Positions 6,227-9,504 of a DNA stretch of 9,504 nt are shown here, one piece after another. Under the pieces are notes generated by a model. The model worked only from the letters and a program-made list of their open reading frames with translations, made no database searches and was not told where the DNA came from. The position numbers and the translations under genes were made by a program. Numbering within the stretch: position 1 is the first letter of the stretch; every line of letters starts with the position of its first letter. The DNA comes from Bacteroidia bacterium (GTDB lineage: Bacteria; Bacteroidota; Bacteroidia; Bacteroidales; GCA-2748055), in contig JAUVKN010000154.1 in assembly GCA_030596245.1 (NCBI GenBank), forward strand, positions 1-9,504, read 5' to 3'.

Positions 6227-8842
6227 ATGGCAGAAAAGGCAGTACCACAAAAAAACTTGACGTTTGTTGAAAAGGAGCTTACTGGTAAATCAGAAGGTCA
6301 GTCAGGAGAAGACCAAAAGCTTAGACACACGTACAGTTTTGATGAAGCCTATAAAGCCTCACTTAAGTATTTTGAAGGTGATGAGCTTGCTGCCAGGGTA
6401 TGGGTGAATAAGTATGCATTGAAAGATTCACAGGGCAAAATTTATGAACGCACGCCCGATGACATGCACCGGCGACTTGCTTCCGAAATCACCCGCATCG
6501 AAAATAAGTATGCCAATCCCCTCTCCTTTGATGAGCTGTTCGAATTGATGCGTGGATTCAAATATATCGTTCCCCAGGGTTCCCCCATGACCGGGATCGG
6601 AAATAATTATCAGGTAGCAAGCCTCTCTAATTGCTTTGTGATCGGACATGAAGGAAAGGCCGATTCCTATGGAGGGATCATGAAAATAGACCAGGAGCAG
6701 GTCCAGCTGATGAAGCGTCGTGGTGGGGTGGGACACGACCTTTCACATATCAGGCCCACCGGAAGCCCTGTGCTGAATAGTGCTCTTACATCCACAGGAG
6801 TGGTACCCTTTATGGAACGTTATTCCAACTCTACCCGTGAAGTAGCTCAGGATGGCCGCAGGGGTGCACTCATGTTGAGCATCTCTGTGAAACATCCCGA
6901 TGTTGAGCATTTCATCGATGCAAAAATGATATCAGGGAAAGTGACAGGAGCAAACGTTTCAGTAAGGATCAACGATGAATTTATGAAGTCTGTGGTGGAG
7001 GGGAAATCCTACATGCAACAATATCCCATCGAATCGGGGAGTCCCACCCACACCAAAGAGATAGTGGCCCGTGATTTGTGGAAAAAGATCGTTCACAATG
7101 CCTGGAAATCGGCAGAACCCGGGATTCTATTCTGGGATACGGTGATCAGAGAGTCAGTGGCGGACAGCTATTCCGACCAGGGATTTAAAACCGTTTCTAC
7201 CAATCCGTGTGGTGAAATTCCGCTTTGTCCATATGACAGCTGCCGGTTGTTGGCTGTTAACCTCTTCAGTTACGTGGATGAGCCCTTTACCGAAAAGGCC
7301 AAATTCAACTGGGAGAAATTCCGCAAACATGCAGGACTGGCACAACGGATCATGGATGATATTATCGACCTGGAGCTTGAAAAGGTGGAAGCCATCCTGG
7401 AAAAGATTTATGCAGATCCGGAAGACGAGGAGATCAAGAAGGTGGAGATCAACCTGTGGGAGAATATCAAACGGAAGGCCCTTGAGGGCAGAAGGACCGG
7501 TGTCGGCATTACAGCAGAAGGAGATATGCTTGCAGCACTGGGATTGCGTTATGGCAGTGAAAATGCCATCGACTTTTCGGTAGAAGTACACAAAACCTTA
7601 GCCCTGGAAACCTACCGCTCTTCGGTAGAGATGGCAAAAGAGCGCGGAGCATTTGAAATTTTTGATTATAATAAGGAGAGAGATAATCCATTCTTGATCA
7701 GGTTGGGCAAGGAGGACCCGGAGCTAATTGAAGAGATGAAGAAACATGGGAGGAGAAACATCTCCTTGCTCACCATTGCTCCTACTGGTACCACCAGCCT
7801 GATGACTCAGACCACGTCGGGGATTGAGCCTGTGTTCCTTCCTGTTTATAAGCGTCGCAGAAAGGTGAATCCCAATGATAGAGAGGTCACTGTTACTTTT
7901 GTAGATGAGGTGGGCGACAGCTGGGAAGAGTACAGTGTATTTCATCATAATTTTCTCACCTGGTTAAGAGTGAACGGCATGGACCCGGAGGAGGTGAAAA
8001 ATTTTAGCGATGAAGATGTGCAGGAGCTGGTTAAACGGTCACCCTACCACCAGGCAACCTCAAAAGATGTAGACTGGGTTCAGAAGGTAAAAATGCAGGG
8101 AGCCATTCAGAAGTGGGTGGACCACTCTATCAGTGTAACTATCAACCTGCCTTCAAATGTTAAAGAAGAACTCGTTGGAGAGCTCTATGTGAATGCATGG
8201 AAAAGCGGGTGCAAGGGAGTTACTGTATACCGTGACGGGTCGAGAACGGGAGTTCTGGTGGCCAGTGATAAGAATAAAAAAGAGGAAACTCAATTCCCCA
8301 TTAAGCGACCAAAGGAACTGGAGGCAGAGATACTCAGGTTCAAAAATAATGATGAAGACTGGATTGCATTTGTTGGACTGCTTGATGGAAAACCCTACGA
8401 GATCTTTACAGGGCGGAAAGAGGAAGATACCTTCCCGATCCCGTCCAAGGTAAAGAAAGGGGTGATCCTTAAAACAAAAAATGAGGACGGAACCAAGCGC
8501 TATGATTTCCAGTATGTGGATAAATATGGATACAAGGTGACCATGGGTGGATTGTCACGCCAGTTCAATAGCGAGTTCTGGAACTATGCCAAATTGATAT
8601 CCGGTGTGTTGAGGCACGGTATGCCGGTAGTGGATGCCATCAACCTGATCAGCTCACTGCGGCTCGATAACGAATCGATCAATACCTGGAGTGCAGGGGT
8701 AGTAAGGTCCTTGAAAAAGTATATCCCCAATGGAACAAAAGCTAAATCGGGCCTGAAATGTGAAGAGTGTGATTCAAACAATTTAGTTTATCAGGAGGGC
8801 TGTCTGATCTGTACTGAATGCGGCCACTCCAAATGCGGATAA
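6227..8842 (+). CDS. nrdJ: Adenosylcobalamin-dependent (class II) ribonucleoside-diphosphate reductase
   Basis: The 871-residue cytosolic enzyme converts ribonucleotides to deoxyribonucleotides using a radical made from adenosylcobalamin, so it works with or without oxygen. Catalytic residues are visible: Cys136 in SNCFVIG; NPCGE at 326-330 (Asn326, radical Cys328, Glu330); and the redox partner Cys339 in DSCRLLAVNLF, spaced from Cys328 as in the Thermotoga enzyme. RRGGVGHDLSHIRPTGSP at 164-181 and IAPTGTTSL at 517-525 are conserved barrel and phosphate-binding segments. The C-terminus has cysteines at 845, 848, 859, 862, 865 and 870 (CEEC, then CTECGHSKCG), a zinc-ribbon-like tail thought to shuttle reducing power. 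There is no N-terminal ATP-cone motif, so activity control by dATP through a cone is not expected. It appears monocistronic and is followed by the palindromic element at 8866. Confidence 0.97.
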   Translation: MAEKAVPQKNLTFVEKELTGKSEGQSGEDQKLRHTYSFDEAYKASLKYFEGDELAARVWVNKYALKDSQGKIYERTPDDMHRRLASEITRIENKYANPLSFDELFELMRGFKYIVPQGSPMTGIGNNYQVASLSNCFVIGHEGKADSYGGIMKIDQEQVQLMKRRGGVGHDLSHIRPTGSPVLNSALTSTGVVPFMERYSNSTREVAQDGRRGALMLSISVKHPDVEHFIDAKMISGKVTGANVSVRINDEFMKSVVEGKSYMQQYPIESGSPTHTKEIVARDLWKKIVHNAWKSAEPGILFWDTVIRESVADSYSDQGFKTVSTNPCGEIPLCPYDSCRLLAVNLFSYVDEPFTEKAKFNWEKFRKHAGLAQRIMDDIIDLELEKVEAILEKIYADPEDEEIKKVEINLWENIKRKALEGRRTGVGITAEGDMLAALGLRYGSENAIDFSVEVHKTLALETYRSSVEMAKERGAFEIFDYNKERDNPFLIRLGKEDPELIEEMKKHGRRNISLLTIAPTGTTSLMTQTTSGIEPVFLPVYKRRRKVNPNDREVTVTFVDEVGDSWEEYSVFHHNFLTWLRVNGMDPEEVKNFSDEDVQELVKRSPYHQATSKDVDWVQKVKMQGAIQKWVDHSISVTINLPSNVKEELVGELYVNAWKSGCKGVTVYRDGSRTGVLVASDKNKKEETQFPIKRPKELEAEILRFKNNDEDWIAFVGLLDGKPYEIFTGRKEEDTFPIPSKVKKGVILKTKNEDGTKRYDFQYVDKYGYKVTMGGLSRQFNSEFWNYAKLISGVLRHGMPVVDAINLISSLRLDNESINTWSAGVVRSLKKYIPNGTKAKSGLKCEECDSNNLVYQEGCLICTECGHSKCG

Positions 8843-8896
8843 TGTGTTTACGCTGTTTGTTGAAAGAGGCCGTCCCAAAAGTCCGGTTTTGATTAA

Positions 8897-8974
8897 TTCT
8901 GAGGGATACTTTGGAAGTAACCTGGCATTTTTCACGCAGTGGATAAGCACGTTACGAAAAAGTATCCCTCAGAA
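8897..8974. repeat. Perfect 16-base inner inverted repeat
   Basis: TTCTGAGGGATACTTT (8897-8912) and its exact inverted copy AAAGTATCCCTCAGAA (8959-8974) flank 46 bases. The stem resumes after a small internal loop with GTAAC/GTTAC. The inner arms match perfectly whereas the outer 15-base ends have two mismatches. Confidence 0.85.
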
Positions 8975-8981
8975 AAACAGC

Positions 8982-9007
8982 GAGGCTGCCCATTTTGAGA
9001 CAGCCTC
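8982..9007 (+). terminator. Hairpin at the element's right end, possible nrdJ terminator
   Basis: GAGGCTG (8982-8988) pairs perfectly with CAGCCTC (9001-9007) around a 12-base loop and is followed by CTTTACGTTTT. The T-tract is interrupted, so it would be a weak intrinsic terminator on the plus strand. It is the best candidate for ending nrdJ transcription because no other hairpin with a T-tract is seen before the convergent gene. It lies 140 bases past the nrdJ stop. Confidence 0.4.
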
Positions 9008-9087
9008 CTTTACGTTTTCGGCTAAATATTCTTTCGAAATGACAGGTTAACATTCTCTACCCTGGAGCATATGTATAAGGGTTTAAC

Positions 9088-9426
9088 TTACTCCTTTTCC
9101 TCTGCCTTTTTGGAGATCAGGAAGGCCAATACAAGACCCAGCCCTCCAAAAAAGAGAGCAGAGGCAAAATATGCAGGCTCTTCCGGGATCTGGGTATAGG
9201 CGTCCAAAAGGCTTCCTATAAACAACCCCAATCCAATACCTGCCAGCAACAGTGCCCACTTCAGGATACCATAAATACTGGGCTTACTGGTATTCATAAA
9301 GTCCTTTGGATTGACCCCTTTCTCAATCATGGCCATCCGTTCTCGGTTCCTGGCAGTGGCTACAACGAATACGATCCCAAAAATTGCAGCGAATATTGAA
9401 ATGGGTACTAAAATCTCAGTTAACAT
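9088..9426 (-). CDS. Small membrane protein, DUF6249-like
   Basis: A 112-residue protein of unknown function with three predicted membrane helices: about residues 4-24, 51-74 and 84-105. The first helix is followed by a charged segment, ARNRERMAMIEKG, at 25-37, the feature that most recalls DUF6249 proteins of Bacteroidota (EILVP at the N-terminus, then RNRER and IEKG). The tail is charged (KKAEEKE). I chose the ATG at 9426 because it starts just before EILVP. It also leaves room for a leader after the promoter-like sequence at 9474-9501; the in-frame ATG at 9462 would add 12 polar residues (MQQTKFNQNLQI) and leave almost no leader. The gene converges on nrdJ and reads in from beyond the right window edge. 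The family name is from memory and less certain than the existence of the gene. Confidence 0.75.
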   Translation of the reverse strand: MLTEILVPISIFAAIFGIVFVVATARNRERMAMIEKGVNPKDFMNTSKPSIYGILKWALLLAGIGLGLFIGSLLDAYTQIPEEPAYFASALFFGGLGLVLAFLISKKAEEKE

Positions 9427-9473
9427 AATTTGTAGATTTTGGTTAAATTTTGTTTGTTGCATCTTTGACGCCC

Positions 9474-9501
9474 TTTATAGAATTCATGTTACAGGATTCA
9501 A
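9474..9501 (-). promoter_or_regulatory. Candidate promoter for the DUF6249-like gene
   Basis: On the minus strand TTGAAT (9496-9501) and TATAAA (9474-9479) are separated by 16 bases, a general -35/-10-like arrangement. The -10 part does not match the Bacteroidota TAnnTTTG element. A start site near 9467 would give about a 40-base leader before the ATG at 9426, which supports that start. Confidence 0.3.
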
Positions 9502-9504
9502 TAA

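Larger units (their letters stand above)
8866..9007. mobile_element. MITE-like 142-base palindromic element
   Basis: The left end GAGGCCGTCCCAAAA (8866-8880) and the right end TTTTGAGACAGCCTC (8993-9007) are inverted copies agreeing at 13 of 15 positions. Inside lie a perfect 16-base inverted repeat and a five-base inner pair (GTAAC 8917-8921, GTTAC 8951-8955), so most of the element can fold on itself. It has no coding capacity. GAGGCTGTC-type ends are familiar from insertion sequences in Bacteroidota, so a non-autonomous derivative is likely, but I cannot name the parent family. No clean target-site duplication is visible: the flanks are TTGAAA on the left and CTTTACG on the right. It sits between convergent genes, where insertion is least harmful. 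Confidence 0.55.

Noticed and set aside
8844..9050. Small plus-strand reading frame of 68 codons after nrdJ
   Set aside because: It runs straight through the palindromic element, has no ribosome site or recognisable protein features, and is best explained as chance coding in a repeat.
9427..9462. Upstream ATG for the DUF6249-like gene
   Set aside because: The extra 12 residues are polar and precede the family-like EILVP start. The only promoter-like sequence would leave almost no leader for this start.
1..9504. CRISPR array, tRNA or rRNA genes, phage or defence genes
   Set aside because: No regularly spaced repeats, no cloverleaf-like sequence and no rRNA segments were seen, and every well-supported gene belongs to a housekeeping, transport or membrane family.

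Overview
The window reads as a chromosomal segment of a Bacteroidota bacterium. A large outer-membrane TonB-dependent receptor carries an N-terminal carboxypeptidase-regulatory-like domain. Two of the four intact genes (those at 1014 and 2417) lack a clear Shine-Dalgarno sequence, and a TAnnTTTG-type -7 promoter element lies upstream of the receptor. The other proteins are also of types common in that phylum. A placement in Bacteroidales/Marinilabiliales would be a guess; the phylum is the level I can support.

Layout. Positions 1-1017 (+) hold the C-terminal two thirds of a PutP-type sodium/proline symporter, cut by the window edge. It overlaps by four bases (ATGA) with waaA/kdtA (1014-2261, +), the Kdo transferase of lipid A-core assembly. 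A 155-base gap with a candidate promoter and a small tandem repeat leads to a 1081-residue Oar-like TonB-dependent receptor (2417-5662, +), which ends at a strong intrinsic terminator (5690-5718). A 508-base AT-rich stretch (5719-6226) has no credible gene but several perfect inverted repeats. It precedes nrdJ (6227-8842, +), an adenosylcobalamin-dependent (class II) ribonucleotide reductase with all catalytic cysteines and a C-terminal zinc-ribbon-like tail. Between nrdJ and a convergent small membrane protein of DUF6249 type (9088-9426, -) sits a 142-base palindromic, MITE-like element (8866-9007) with imperfect 15-base terminal inverted repeats, a perfect 16-base inner inverted repeat and a hairpin that may terminate transcription.

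How the genes relate. The genes belong to at least three transcription units: putP-waaA, possibly running on into the receptor because no terminator is visible between them; nrdJ alone; and the DUF6249 gene on the opposite strand. Functions are envelope- and growth-related (solute uptake, lipopolysaccharide core, outer-membrane receptor, deoxyribonucleotide synthesis), but I see no evidence that they form one pathway.

Hunt outcome. The coding content looks ordinary and I do not see a new multi-gene system. The parts that deserve a second look are non-coding: the MITE-like palindrome after nrdJ and the structured leader in front of nrdJ, which does not resemble a cobalamin riboswitch although the enzyme uses that cofactor.
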